Positions 33,210-46,100 of a stretch of 64,000 nt of DNA are shown here, one piece after another (position 1 is the stretch's first letter; the number at the start of each line of letters is the position of its first letter). The DNA is from Xylaria sp. FL1777 (taxonomy: Eukaryota > Ascomycota > Sordariomycetes > Xylariales > Xylariaceae). The stretch is taken from NCBI GenBank assembly GCA_022578965.1, contig MU400522.1, forward strand, positions 434,001 to 498,000, read 5' to 3'. Both the position numbers and the translations under genes were made by a program. The notes below the pieces were generated by a model. It saw only the letters and a program-made list of their open reading frames with translations, was not told the DNA's origin and ran no database searches.

Positions 33210-36086
33210 GGCGAAGAATGCGGTGCAATACTTATTGTTGGCAACTGAGGGAGGTACAGATATCCGTTCCTGTTATCCCTAGAGAGGTCGGTTGGGTTGG
33301 AAAAGGAAGAAAGAAGGTTAATGCTTTAAAAGTATTGCCTTTCCTCATGAGAGTCGTTGAGGCTGGATGAGAGGAAACCGCTCAGGTTGTAACAGATGAG
33401 ATGTGGGAGAATTGGGAGAGGATCTATGAGGGAAATGCAAACGCTTTAGGGTATATAGTCATCTGTATCCCGAATTCTAGGTGTTGGTATTTCGGCATAA
33501 ATCATATATAAGCAGCCTTTCTCTCCAGAATCTAGGCTACTCTTCTTCTGGGGTATCAACCCATCTAGAGCATCAGACTATTTAAAGCAGCTTATATCTC
33601 CTAACTTACTTATGAGAGTATCAACATTGCCTAGACAAGCGTTGAACTTGCGTTTATTCTACCTACTCTTAAAATTTTGATAAATACTTGTTCTAATTTC
33701 TCCTCCCGCCGGGGCCAAGGATTATTACTCACGGATGCCCACAAACTATCCTGTGTTTATTACCTAGAGTTCACAACAGAAGAAAGGATGGTAATTGCCG
33801 CCACCACCTGTTAAGGATATCGTAAGAGACTGTTTATATATGCATCAACAAAAGATTAAGAGCGTATTATATCTAAAAAGGTAGTGTAAGTAGCACATAT
33901 GAAGGCCTATGTTACGCCACCAAGTCTATATATAGAGGTATGTATACACGTACACTAGCTATTACTTTTGCTGCTTTTCCCCTGTAGAGGAATCATAGCT
34001 AGTTATTGAGTTAGTTACTCAAAGTTTCATAGTAATACATATAATTACAATGAGTTTTATGAAAAGACATCTATGGTAAGACATAATCTCTTAATAGTAA
34101 CTAACTTGATAACGTCACCACACTAACTGCAGTAGCGGGAGCAAATTAAAAACATCATGGCCTTGGGCTAAGACATAAAAGCTTGATACATACATAACAT
34201 GTCAGAGAATAACTACAAAAGTATCGGGTGCTCGTAATAGAAATCTTGACCGCTTCTAAGGGCTTGTTGAAGGTACATGCCTTTAATGTTGTTGGTCCTC
34301 CACATACTTACAATGCACCATTTATATCTTTACCGCTTATCCTAGTTGAGATGCGATCATCGACGACGAAACGAAACAAAACGAAACGATGACTATTAAG
34401 GTATCGTGTAACGCTAATACCCGAGCAAAATCTATGCAGTCGAGAATTGCTTCGTACCTACATTTAATCAATTTATAGTTGCTGGCTTTACGTACAATAT
34501 CACATGACCACATATAAATGCCATTTAGTGTACCGGTACCGGTAGTACGCAGTACACTATGCGTATGTACGCCACGTTTGCCCCTTGCCAAGACCGAAGT
34601 CATGGCTACAGTAACACTATGCGACGCTATCTGCATGAACAGTGATCTATTACTTATCTACGCAGTACTGCGTATGATACATTTCTTATGAAGCCACAAG
34701 CCACCATAAGATTTCGATAGCGTCGGGGTCTTTGCTTCAATTGAGCCTGCTATCTAAGTAGTATGGTAGAAGTAAGGTATATATTTGTGTCTAGTCCAAC
34801 TATTACTACTTACCTGGGTAGGTACCTATCTAGTATCTAGAAATTATGACAGAGGTAGATAGCGGACGACATAGCAGCAGCCAATAAGGTGGACTTCCTG
34901 GGTTCCCCTGATTTTGTGGATGGTTCGCTTAACCAAGTGGGGTTAAAAGGTGTGGGACTCGCTCTTTGTCAAATTTCCTAGACCCTAGACGATTGCCTAT
35001 TCTAGACAGGGTCCGTCTCTGTTGAGCTTGGCATTGGGCTAATGATTGACCTTAAACAACCAAGAACAGCCATTCAGGAGCGAGGACTCTTTCTTGCATA
35101 TGCCCTTTCCGTCGAATATCTAGCGTAGGCATTTACTAATTTCCACTTTTAAGCGACGCTGGCATAACACCGCTAAACGCTAAACATCGTCGTCGTCGTG
35201 CCTGTCGCTCGTATCCCTTGCAGCTGCGTCGTGCCTTTCCCCCTCCGTCCCCTTCGTCACCTCCACCGGAGACTGTACACTACGATGCTACACCTACACT
35301 ACCACTTACAGCCATAGCAGTCACGCACAACTGTGGATACCTACTCACGTAGCAGGTACCGGTAGACAGGTGCACTGTAGTACCTACTTCTACTACAAAG
35401 GCTAGGTACATACCTAGTGTAGTATAGTAGGTACCATAGTAGGTAGTGCAATGGCTTTGTGGTCCTGCGTTACCCAACATCGTGCAGTTTCTAGTTTCAT
35501 GCAGAGAATAGTCCCACTGCCACGTTCACGTTCGCTCTCTCTTCCTCCATCGTCGTAGCAATCGACAGACGGCTTCAACAGCACCCACCCTCCTTTCACT
35601 TTCGCACATGTAGCCCGTTCAGTCGGCGCTCCCACATAGTATTTTCGGCACACTCATTCAGTACCTATACGTACGAACATCGAGTCGCAGGTCCCTCCTC
35701 GAATTACCGCGACATTGGCATCGCGCAGTCTTCCACTACCGACGGAACACTATCTTTGAGATCTCCGACGCGGGCGCCACAAACAGATCTGAAGGCACAG
35801 CACACTTGAATGCATAGGCTGGATTCCTCGATTATTCCTCGACGCACAAGAATCGTACAGGCTCGGGCCCATTGGTAATCGAACTGTACATCTTCAACGT
35901 TGAGAGCACTACTCACTACCGCCATTCTCATTCCGTCACTCGCAGTTACCTCTCTGATATACACTCTTGACTATCTGCCTAGTCAGAGGGTAGGTTACAG
36001 AGCCGCGCACTCGCAGTAGGACAACGGACACCCCTGTTAGGTTTGAGCGATAAGTATTGCGAGACGTCTTGCCCGCTCCAACCACA
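33210..36086. other. Intergenic, AT-rich, no gene seen
   Basis: 2.9 kb without a supportable gene. The 33.5-34.3 kb part is AT-rich and broken in all frames. Between 34.8 and 35.5 kb there are many TACCTA/TAGGTA words. The end towards 36086 is the promoter and leader of the next gene. Confidence 0.45.
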
Positions 36087-38175
36087 ATGGTGTCATTCTT
36101 TGGCTTGAAGCTCGGGGGCGAGAAGAAGAAGAAGTGAGTACGACGACAGCACGCACCGTGAACATACTAACAAAATTAGAAAATCTTCGAAAGACCTCCA
36201 GATATCTGCTCCTCAGCCTCGGAATCTCGATGACCCCAATGCTGCCGATAACTTCTTTGACTTCAAATATGGACCCAATGCTTCATATGAGGCGAGTGTC
36301 TATTCGCTGTCGCGACAAGAAAGTAGACAATCCTCCTCACAGTCAATAAAGAGCAAATTCAAAGGTCTCAAAGTCGGTCCTTTTGTCTCGAATAAGTTTG
36401 GATCGAGCATGATAGATCTTCCAACCCCGCCCAGCCTACGCCATCACACATCTAATCCTAGCCTTGGCCGCCGATGGAACACGAACTCGTCAACGAGCCT
36501 CAACCTTGCTCCCCCTAGTTTTAACCCAATGGCTCGGCCCAGCACGTCTGATGGGAAAAGCAGGACCTGGGCTAACCCGCTTGACGTACGTTCTACTCAG
36601 GATTCGTCAAAAGTAGGCTTCAAGGGACCCTTGAGTCCAGCGTTAACGATGCGAGATGATGGCCCAAGCACACCGTTGAGTGTGGCACCCAAATCACCAC
36701 TTGGTCAATACGAACTGAAACTGGATCTGCCAAGCGACGTGTCCTCATTCGCAGATCTGGGAAATTTTAATGAGACGGTTAAGCCTCCGGCACCACTACG
36801 AATTAAAAAACAAGCCTCTACCAGGTTGTTAGCCAAGTCGCCAGTCGAGAACCACTCCCCTCAGAAGCCTCCGTCTCCACCGCAGTCCATTGACGATAGA
36901 GACATGTTAGCAAGCCCGGTATTGAACCCGCCCAAACTGCCAGAAGCCGACGTGCGGCCGCTTAGCGCTCAGAGCCATCGCAGTATTCCGTCAGGGCTTG
37001 AGGAACTCCAAAATGTTATATCAAACTTCAAGCCATCGTCCCTACCCTCGCCATCTACAACCCCTCGTGCAAGCGAAGAGAAGCCGCCAACCGCAGCCAT
37101 TTCTCCCCGGCCTGATTCACCAATTACGAAAAGAGGCAATCCCAAACCAATTATTCAAAACGTCCGTGCCAAGCGAGATACACTCACCATCAATCCGCAA
37201 CGTCGACGTAGCTTGCAAATGAAGGTTGAAGCGGTCGAAAGCGGTGACATTCCCTCACTATCTCTTGTTGACCGGCCGAAGAATTTGGGTAGCGGACGTC
37301 TCCTTGAACGTCCACCTCCGCTTACTCTCAATACGGGCTTTCGTCTAAGTGACGGGCCGCGAAGCGCCCCATTCCTAGCAAATCCGACGCGGTTATTTAC
37401 ACCCATAAACGTGAACTCACCACTGCGATTAGAAGTTGGGCTACGGGAGAAGCCTGACTACTCATCATCTATCAAGGAGTCTGGCAACCAGCGCTCGGGG
37501 ATTGACTCTCCCACAGGGTCGTCCGTGTATGGGGATGACGACGACGAGGTGTATGAACATCCTCCGTCCCCCGAGAGCACAAGCCCCGTGATTCCACTTA
37601 CAGGCCCATTAGCGAGCCCTTGTTTTCCGCCTTCGTCGCAATCCCCTTACTCCTATTCTACTATCTCTACATTCCCTCGCAAGGATGAAATAGATAGTGA
37701 TCGCAGTCCATCCCCACCTACACCGCCAGTTCCCCCTCGTTCTTTAAGGCGTAATCTACCCGTGGCCGACTCGTCCTACTGGCCTTTGCCATCGCCAATA
37801 GTTCCTTCGTTCGATCGCGCCGCTATGTCACCGTCTCCTGCAGACTCTAGATTGCGATCGGAATCTGAGTCTGAGGCTGATTCTCTGGTTGCTTACGAAC
37901 CTCTTAGCCCACCTCGCATTCCGACTGTCCGCTCGGGTGCGGAGTCGCCTACCTTTAGATCTTTCAGTCGTCCGTGGACCCCGACTACGCGAGGCGAATT
38001 CACAGCAGCTCCATTGAAGCGCGCTGGGACTTCAGGACAGCTGTCGGAGACGGGGACGGCAATGGGGGCGGAATTCGGGCGTGGGTTGAGACCTCCACCA
38101 CGGGTGAGGACTGCTGAGATGGAGACTGGAGTTCTCAAAGACTCGACAGCCCCCATAAGAGGCGGTTTTATATGA
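36087..38175 (+). CDS. Conserved-looking disordered fungal protein, unknown function
   Basis: Exon 1, 36087-36133, encodes MVSFFGLKLGGEKKKK; a 46-nt intron with an ACTAAC branch site follows; exon 2 is 36180-38175; total 680 aa. Similar short N-termini (a hydrophobic FFGLKLGG followed by lysines) occur in uncharacterised Sordariomycete proteins. I recognise no catalytic domain. A more ordered N-terminal part (about 20-110) contains DNFFDFKYGPNASYEASVYS and SKFKGLKVGPFVSNKFG. The remainder is low-complexity, rich in Pro and Ser, with many SP/TP sites (possible MAP-kinase or CDK targets), PPxPPR-type SH3-binding motifs (PTPPVPPRSLRR) and an acidic patch (DDDDEV). That suggests a scaffold or regulatory role at the cortex or in signalling, but only composition supports it. 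The neighbouring SLC35F-type gene is convergent. Confidence 0.75.
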
Positions 38176-38863
38176 ATTCTCTTGGAACAAGCGAGCATTT
38201 TGGGTCTTTTTATCGAAGGTTGGCAGCGGTATAATGAGACTATCTTAATTTACTTAATCACTCATTTTAGGAAGAGTTGGAAGGTGCATAGCGGATTGGG
38301 CGGCTTTTGTTGTCTTAATGTCTAAACTAATGTTTGATATATATCTATTAGCCGTCAAAGATACCATTTGAAGTTTCATCGTTATTGAAGAAATGCAACC
38401 CCTTATATCACTCTACTAGCAAGATCGACCTAACCAGGTATCTCCGGCATCGAAGTCAGGAAAACTGATTTTATTTTATGTCGCAATCAAATGATAACCT
38501 TGGTATGAATCTACCAGAGGGGCCCTGCATCTTAGCAATGAATTATCGCTGTGAATCTTCGCATTCACTCATACGAGGGCCGAAGTAGTCTTAGGTTTTG
38601 TAAAGGATTTCATTATATACTTGGCTCGATTGTGGTTATATGCATGTATTATGTGGCTTCCATGTTAAATGCAATCGTGGGGAATTTTCTGTACGACGCA
38701 CCTGGTCACCAGATTTAATTACATGTTATTGCCGGTAGGTTCTACTATGGACTTCATTCACCTCACTCACGCAAGGGGGATCTAAAGATAGAATATATAT
38801 ATATATATATATAGCTGAAGCAACAGCCGCTTGGTATTTAGCGATATACAAAACGACTAAAGC
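38176..38863. other. Intergenic between convergent genes
   Basis: 3' flanks of two convergent genes; AT-rich, with one TA dinucleotide tract at 38793-38813. No gene seen. Confidence 0.5.
38793..38813. repeat. AT dinucleotide tract
   Basis: 21 nt of perfect alternating A and T. Confidence 0.9.
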
Positions 38864-40177
38864 TTAGACTTGCTCCGTCGCCGGCGCCGTCGGTCGATTC
38901 TCATCTTCGACGACGATCTGCGCCCTCCGGGCGGCATTCAGCGCCTTGAGCTTGGCGGTGCCGAAGCCGGCGACGCCGTCCTCCTGGGCGTCGCCGAGCC
39001 AGGGCTTCTTGGACTCGCCGAGGAGGCTGCCGGCGAGGAAGTAGATGAGCTGGCCGATGATGATGAGGACGAAGGCGATGGGGTAGAGGAAGTGGATGGT
39101 GTAGCCGAGGGCGCGGACGCCGATGATGGCGCCCCAGAAGCTGCCGGTGAGCAGGGAGATGTTGAAGAAGGCGGCCGAGGCGATGCGCAGGAGGAAGGGC
39201 ACGAGGGAGTAGAAGAGGGTGAGGGCCAAGGTGTAGCCGACGATGTAGCCGATGACGGGGCCGGTGAAGTGCGCCGTCTCGAGGCTGTGGCGGTCGAAGA
39301 TGGCGGCCTGCACGCCGTTGATGAAGATGCCGAAGAAGCCCAGGAAGGCGAGCACCTCGTAGGCCGGCCGCTTGCTGACGAACCACTCCTCGAAGGTGTT
39401 GGTGAAGCCGTAGATGGTGGCGCCCAGCAGCGCGAACAGGTCGCCCTTGAGCAGGTTGACGCCGGGCCCGCCGTTGGTGCCCTGGATGTGGTCGCTCGCC
39501 AGCAGGATGCCCGTGCCGCCGACGCAGACGAGGATGCCGAGGATCTGGAAGGGCTTGTAGCGCACGCGCAGGACGACGAAGGACACGATGACGACGACCA
39601 CGATGGCCCAGAAGTTGATGAGCTGCGCCGACAGGATGTTGGTGTAGTTGTACGCGAGCACGGTGAAGTAGTTGCCCTCGACGTCGAGGAACGACAGGAT
39701 GAAGTACTTCCAGCCGTCGCGCCACAGCAGGCGGCCGATGCGGCGGAACCCGTACGTGTACACGGTGAAGGGCACGTAGATGAGCGTCAGCAGCACGTAG
39801 TTGAAGAAGGTCTGGAAGGCCGGGATGGACGTGTCGCGCAGGCTCAGCAGCGACGTGAAGGTGTTCGTCGCCGTGATCCCCAGCGCCAGCACCTGGCCCA
39901 GGAGGAGCACGAACCAGAAGTCCCGCGTCTTGAGGTACGAGTACCACCGCACTTTCTTGCCCTCGAGCTCGTGCAGCGCCTGCCTCACGGCCTCGTTGTC
40001 CGCGTCTGCCGCCCCTGTGGCATGGTCGCCGGCGGTGGGCGAGGAGGCGCTGCCGCCGCGCTGGCGGTTGACGCTCGTCCTGCCGTCGTCGGTGGACGGG
40101 GCGGCGGTGATCTCCACCGTGTTACCCAGCGAGTTGGACTCGTCACCTTCTTTCTGGGAAGAGAAGTGCTCTGCCAT
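38864..40177 (-). CDS. SLC35F-type solute carrier (DUF914/drug-metabolite transporter fold)
   Basis: Single exon on the minus strand, 437 aa from the ATG at 40177. The family has about ten TM helices with the EamA/DMT fold; members are membrane transporters of poorly known substrates. A hydrophilic N-terminus of about 75 residues precedes the helices. Visible segments include FWFVLLLGQVLALGITATNT, FFNYVLLTLIYVPFTVYTYG, LINFWAIVVVVIVSFVVLRV, KPFQILGILVCVGGTGILLA, GDLFALLGATIYGFTNTFEE, VLAFLGFFGIFINGVQAAIF, VIGYIVGYTLALTLFYSLVP and FLYPIAFVLIIIGQLIYFLA. The family marks FLDVEGNY and SNTFEE-like TNTFEEWFV are present. The start at 40177 has a strong context (GAAATGG) and coincides with the onset of GC-rich coding; an in-frame ATG at 40258 would add 27 residues. 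Third-position GC is extreme, so opposite-strand frames are long but meaningless. Confidence 0.88.
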   Translation of the reverse strand: MAEHFSSQKEGDESNSLGNTVEITAAPSTDDGRTSVNRQRGGSASSPTAGDHATGAADADNEAVRQALHELEGKKVRWYSYLKTRDFWFVLLLGQVLALGITATNTFTSLLSLRDTSIPAFQTFFNYVLLTLIYVPFTVYTYGFRRIGRLLWRDGWKYFILSFLDVEGNYFTVLAYNYTNILSAQLINFWAIVVVVIVSFVVLRVRYKPFQILGILVCVGGTGILLASDHIQGTNGGPGVNLLKGDLFALLGATIYGFTNTFEEWFVSKRPAYEVLAFLGFFGIFINGVQAAIFDRHSLETAHFTGPVIGYIVGYTLALTLFYSLVPFLLRIASAAFFNISLLTGSFWGAIIGVRALGYTIHFLYPIAFVLIIIGQLIYFLAGSLLGESKKPWLGDAQEDGVAGFGTAKLKALNAARRAQIVVEDENRPTAPATEQV

Positions 40178-43100
40178 TTCGACTTGTTGGACGGGATTAT
40201 AGCCCTGATGTCTCGAGAATCCTCGTTTTCCTCCTATAAGACGACCAAGACGTCTCATGCATCAAGACGAGGTTTACGATGGAGTAAGTCTTTCTTACGA
40301 CCCCCAAGCAAGCGCAAAGACTTCGAAGTCGCTTGCGATAGTTACGATGTCACCTCCGATGAGGTTGCATGCATGAATAAGCCTCAAGAGGCTCGTATGG
40401 ATAGATGGTGTAGCGGGGGTGGAGGTGAGAAGAAAAGGTGAGAGTGAGTGCGCGAGTGACTATGCGTATGCAAAGGTGAAGAGAGGGTCGTCACGCACGC
40501 GCTAATCATGCACAGGGGGGAGGGTAAAGGCGGCTGCAGATAAATATACTGAGAATGGAAGGAAATTGGCACCGTAAAGTTTCTCTGCGTGTAGCTAAGT
40601 CAAATTGATACCTAAGTTTCTCTCGATTAAGAATACTTTAGGTTTCGACTTATGTATGTGATCTAGATTTGAATAGAGATGGGGTTAAAAGTCGCGGGGG
40701 AATCGAGAGAGAAAAACCCATTACGAAAAAAAAAAAAAATTCAACCTACCTTCCTAGTATATACAGATTAGATCTTGGATGCAGAGTTCGAGAAGCATTC
40801 AAAGACCAGACGATCAGCGGCCAAGGTGTAATAAGGTGGGGGTTTCGACTTTTTTCGATTAGAGAACGTTGCTCCTGATTGGCTACTATGCATTTCGACC
40901 ACTAAGATCCAACCCGCGACTAATCTAGCTGTTGGATAATACATTGCACTAAAAGAGTTTATCTGCAGATATAACCCAACTAGTCTAGTCTGGATCTAGT
41001 CGGCTTGCCACATGGAGGTTACCATTGATGGCGTTCATACGGGCTCTCCTACTGGCCAGTTTCTCTCAGCCGAGGCGTTCGCTGACCACCAACATATCTC
41101 AATCTTTCAATCTTCAACTGCAACTGCAACAACGAACAAAACATATCAGCACCCTTACCAAGTCATTATTCACAGGGATTGCTTATTAACTGATACCGAT
41201 ATTGTAGAATGCATTTATTACAAGGATCATGGCTGCTGCGATAACTACGATAACTACGAGAACGCCTCCAATGACACACCTAGTAGTGCTTTAACCCACT
41301 TCTTGGCTGGCGAAGAATTCTGCGACGAGACGTGTGTGTCCCAATCTGTGGCGTCGAAGCACGCGAAATAACCTTACGAAAAAGATCGCCATAAAAGAGG
41401 TGACGTATTGGCATGGAAGTAGGGATCACGACCTCCGTCTACTTAAGTCCGATCCCAGATTACACACATTCGCTATCAGTCAGCGATGGACATGTTACAC
41501 GAGCACGTGGCTTCATATCAAACGCCACTGGATATTAGTGCAGTATTGAGCTTTTGAGCTGAAGAAGGCCGTATTGGGAACTCCCACATGGCGGACCGCC
41601 TTCGGAAGAGTAGACGATGAGGACGTACCGGATGCGAGAATAACTCGATCTGAGATTTTGAAGATCCTAGACGCAATAAAGAACCGTTGTCGAGTCTCAA
41701 TACCTTTGGGGGACGCCTCGAGACCGTCATGCAACTGGATACCGAGAGCCATTGATTGGAGTACTCGAAAACAGCCGTGAAATCAGAATGAGCAGCTCCT
41801 TACAAATCATAGTGGCCCTTGATGACGCGCTCCTAACTGAGGCATCGCAGACTTTCTCCCGGCGAGCCCTGTATGATATTTAGACTCAAATACATTGGCC
41901 CAAGCTGCTCTAATGGCTATCTTGTTGACTAGCTTTATCTCGTGATACAATTTAACATTATACAATATCGAAGTTTAAGTCTTCCTCGACCAAGAGAGAA
42001 CAAAAAAGGAAGAATGTTTGGTAGATGCTTTCAGTACTTACGCTGCTCTACAGAATGATTCTGCTCTTCAGATCATCGACTAACGTGGGATTCTGCGGAC
42101 GAAGATGTGGCGAGCTTCTCCTAAACACAATATCTTCAGCCTCCATTTCGAGGTTTCAGATATGGTACTGTGAAAATATATGTATCAGTGAACGGCACAA
42201 GCGAGTATGGAGAAGCCCCAGCTCTGAGTGAGCTCGATTCTGAAGAGGAGGTCAAGGCAGAGGTGAGGGATCTTCGTTTTTTGTTTAAGTCCGTCCGTGA
42301 CTGAAGAACCTTGCTATCGAGGCAAACATTCTAGACGTTAGATCTCTATGCGAGGATAGGAATATTCATGTCTGATCATCATGGTCTTGCATCAATGATT
42401 TCCAGCGCAAACAGCTTTACTCGTTGGAAACAGACTATCCTTTCACGTACGGTCCAAAAGCGACAGTTCGTACGCGACCCCCTCGCAGTTTGTGGCATCA
42501 ACGGCTTGTCCTTAGATCTGGCAATCGGAATAGAAGACCTTGGGGCGATGGTCGTCCAAGAAGAGGGGATCAGGATAGCTAGCGTCGAAGTGTTACACGG
42601 AGAATAAATGGCGGCGGCTGAGCACCTGAGCCGCGTCAACCGTCATCTCATCTCGATGCAGATGACGTTAGCAAGATGTAGTCTCTCACCGTGCCAAGTG
42701 AGGTGCCAAGTGAGATGCTAGTACACGAACGCCTCCCAGTAGAGGGCGTCATCGAGCTCACCGAGAGTTATACCCGGATCTCGCCGTCTTCGTAGACTTT
42801 GTGGCTTCAACATGGTCTGTCTTATCGGCGTAAGTTATAGATAAATATATTCTATTGCCAATGACGGACCACCACATCCTCACCAGGGACTGACTGCACT
42901 TGAGAAGATTAAGAGAGGCTGAGGCGGGTGAATGAATTTCGGTTACTAACTGAGATTCACGAGATAATAGGAGTTTCCGTCTTACTAGAGGAGCATCTAT
43001 CTGCAGTGTACAACCCGATCCTATCGGCTAGAAGCTCCCATCTGCGGTAGTAGGAATGCGACAGCTTCTCTTCGGCCACTTAAAGTGTCTATATGAAAAT

Positions 43101-46100
43101 ACTACTACAATAGCTAGCCTCTCCGCCCATATTTTCCCTATTCGAATATATCCATCGGCATCCTTGATAACTCATCAGTTTACCTACCATTTCAATAATA
43201 GAGGCATCCCAACCAAATGACTTGCATCGCTATTCGAATCCTCGGAAGTAATCCCAGCCTTACTAACCCCGCCCCCTTTTAACTCAGTAATGAGATGGGC
43301 ACTAGCAGTCTGCGTATTTTTTTGATAGATATAATACCCTATCCACATAGGAGATAGAGAGGGCGAGGCATTAGAGTGTTTCACGATGCCATTGTAGCTC
43401 TGCTAGCTTGTGCACCGTGAACTGTATGACGGGAAAATTCTAAGCCTACTCGCTCTTGAAGCAGCGTTTAAGTCGTCCACGTCATGAGTAGCCGATAAAT
43501 ACCCGATCATGAGGAAAAACATACGAAAAGAAGGTCAAATGGAGCTATTATATAGAAGGTCTACCGTCCTATCATCCGGCCATACGGAGCGTTTTCGCTT
43601 AGGTCCTGGGCATCTGACAACGGATAACGCAATGGGCGTGTTTGTCCGAGTCATCTAGGAAATAGAAGATGCCGGAAACTACGCCTTGGCAAGGTTCATG
43701 TTTCTAGAGGTATATGGGGTTATTGAAGTTGAAGTTGCCCCCGTGAAAAGTCCAATTCTCGCACTCGCGGGCAGGTGTAACAAGGAGCTACATTACAAGT
43801 TCACACAATGTTCCTGGCTCTTTGAATGCCTACTTCGAGCTCGATACTTACACGTATTGTTACCTTTCGCCATGGGCCCACAAAGCTGCTCACAGTCAAC
43901 GCCCCAGGGTACTCGGTTATCGTCTACAGAATCTAGCTCTCTGTTATATGCGCTGAACTTGGAAGTGAGCAGCATTTTGTTTGTGAGGTAGCCTATAGAT
44001 AGATCCCGACTCGACGATACTCAGTCTTCTTATATGGATGTCAGGCCTGCACATACCGAGAAAGAAGCCACTTCCACCTCAAATGCTATAACTTCGAAAG
44101 ATATGAGCTCCCGCATTTCAAGTCCCAGTGCCGCCAAAATTATTAGTTCGGATGGTGGAAGCCGGCGCGGCTTTGGTCCTATAGGTCTATATTATTTTTC
44201 TTGTCTCTCTTTTTTTGCTCGTGTTAGAACTTAATATGTCCCTGAAGTTCCTTGTTGTCGATGTTAATTTGCGTTTGTCAAGGAGAAAGAGCTTGCGCGG
44301 GCGAGCCGGCTTGTTCTTGCATATGGAATGTCTCGACGCTTTTTACGTTATTTTTCAGGATGATTCTTCAGCTCGGGACTATGTTAAGCAAAACACGTGC
44401 CCGGGCATTTTGGTCACCATCAATCGCATATTGTTCGACAAGATCGTCCTGGATAGTTATATTACGATCGAAATGCCCCATAGCAAACTAAACTGGGCTG
44501 CCTCTGTCGAATGGTAATTCCTAAACGCAGATCTCGGTCTCTTGTGTGAATGTGCCACAGACTTTTGGATGAAAATGCGCGTTTGGCTTGATAAACAGAA
44601 TGGGCTGTTTCATCCTGGTAGAGGCATCGGATTACCATACGACCCAACGAGCTAATCGTAATTCTCTGCTTCGTCTGTAGACCCTTTCATCCGATTATGA
44701 AATGCGTCCAGGGAGATCCGGAACCCTAAGGCAGAAGTTGACCCGGAACTAGGTCGGAGATTCGCTACCGCACCGACAACGCAGCGGTGATAAGACCTGT
44801 CTATGAGTGGTCTTACTTCGGGACAGCCATCCGACTTCATACTAGCACTGAATGCGCTCTGATTTACCAATGCGTTTAGATTATTTGGATAGTAGTAGAT
44901 ATAATAAGAAACATTATAAGACGATCAGGATTGGTGGAGGTAAATTGACTGGAGGTTCTGCTTGAAAATACCAACAATCAGATACGATATCTTCTCTCGG
45001 GCTCTAGATGGGGACGCTCTCGCATGATTTTTCGGTCGGTCTGGAGGAAGGCCGGTCCCCTTTCACTGGAGTGATACTTCATGTAACAATACCTCCAGAG
45101 AGCGCCTACGACTAAATACAGGAGGCACTGAGTCTCATCGGTGATGGCCAATTGCGACCTATGGAAAACCGAAACATTTGCTACCGGCTTCATGTACTGG
45201 AGCCGGATCTTTCGGGCACATCCGGACACCCACTGTTCCTAGGCAGGGCGTGAATGGCGACGTCCTGTGACGCGAGGCATCTGCAGGGCAGGAAATGCGG
45301 AAGTTCCCTGTTCAATGAAAGTTGCATGCATCGCTGAAAGCGTTGGGGCGGCGGAAAGGATGGGTGTAAAAGGTGGCCGTCCTTCGTTCTTTCAGCGGCT
45401 TGGCGTTCATTAGACAGGTTCTAATGTGCGTGAGAGCCGCTTCCAAGCATGGAAAGCCTCGGTTGTCTGGGGCTTACATGCGTGTTGCAGTAGTGCTGCT
45501 CTCTCGCTCCTATCGAAAGACGCTATTGGGCTCGACGCACGTAGTGTACGTCATGTTATGGGCGTCCAGGTATGATCGAGATACGTAACGGAGGGTCGGC
45601 ATGAGAGGGTGTCACCAAAGGCCGAGGACCTGCCGTCCAGAAAGTTCCCAGAGGGTTATAATCCAGTTTATCCAGAGGTGGTATACATAATTTATCGAGT
45701 TCCCCAGCTCTGTATGTGGAATCGACGACAGAGGATTGGGTGGACGTTAGTCTAAAACCGGTTCCATTTTAGGAAAGCTGAAGGATGGTCGCAAGACGAG
45801 TCAGAAAACTCGAGCGATCATGTGGTGTGTGGTGCAATCGTTACTATTCACGGAATCCTCTGGCCACTTTTCCTGGTAACTGCGGTGGGATGGGCGGTAT
45901 TACTGGCTAAGGGGTGTGAGGTGCGTGTTTGCTCGTGCATACGTAGACGCTAGGACGGCTGCAGTCTGCATGCATACATACCGTTGCCTGCAGCTCTTAA
46001 ATAGCCCGGCCCTGTGGCTCGGTTGATTGTAGCAGATGATTTCACTTCCAGAGGTTGCACGGGGATGAGTTGGCAGGTTGATGCCAAGGGGGCAGATGAC

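Noticed and set aside
38870..40441. A 523-codon plus-strand frame opposite the SLC35F-type gene
   Set aside because: Its composition (Glu/Asp/Gly/Arg/Val repeats) is the shadow of a GC-rich coding strand. The minus-strand frame has ten clean transmembrane segments and family motifs.
41012..41820. Possible decayed gene starting with a 119-codon frame
   Set aside because: After the first stop the frame carries stops at about the random rate (nine over the whole 267 codons), and no family is recognisable. That every stop is one C-to-T change from Gln or Arg is trivially true of any stop codon.
42160..42610. Protein-like runs in two frames on the plus strand
   Set aside because: They cannot be joined by splice signals and match no family I know; length is within chance.
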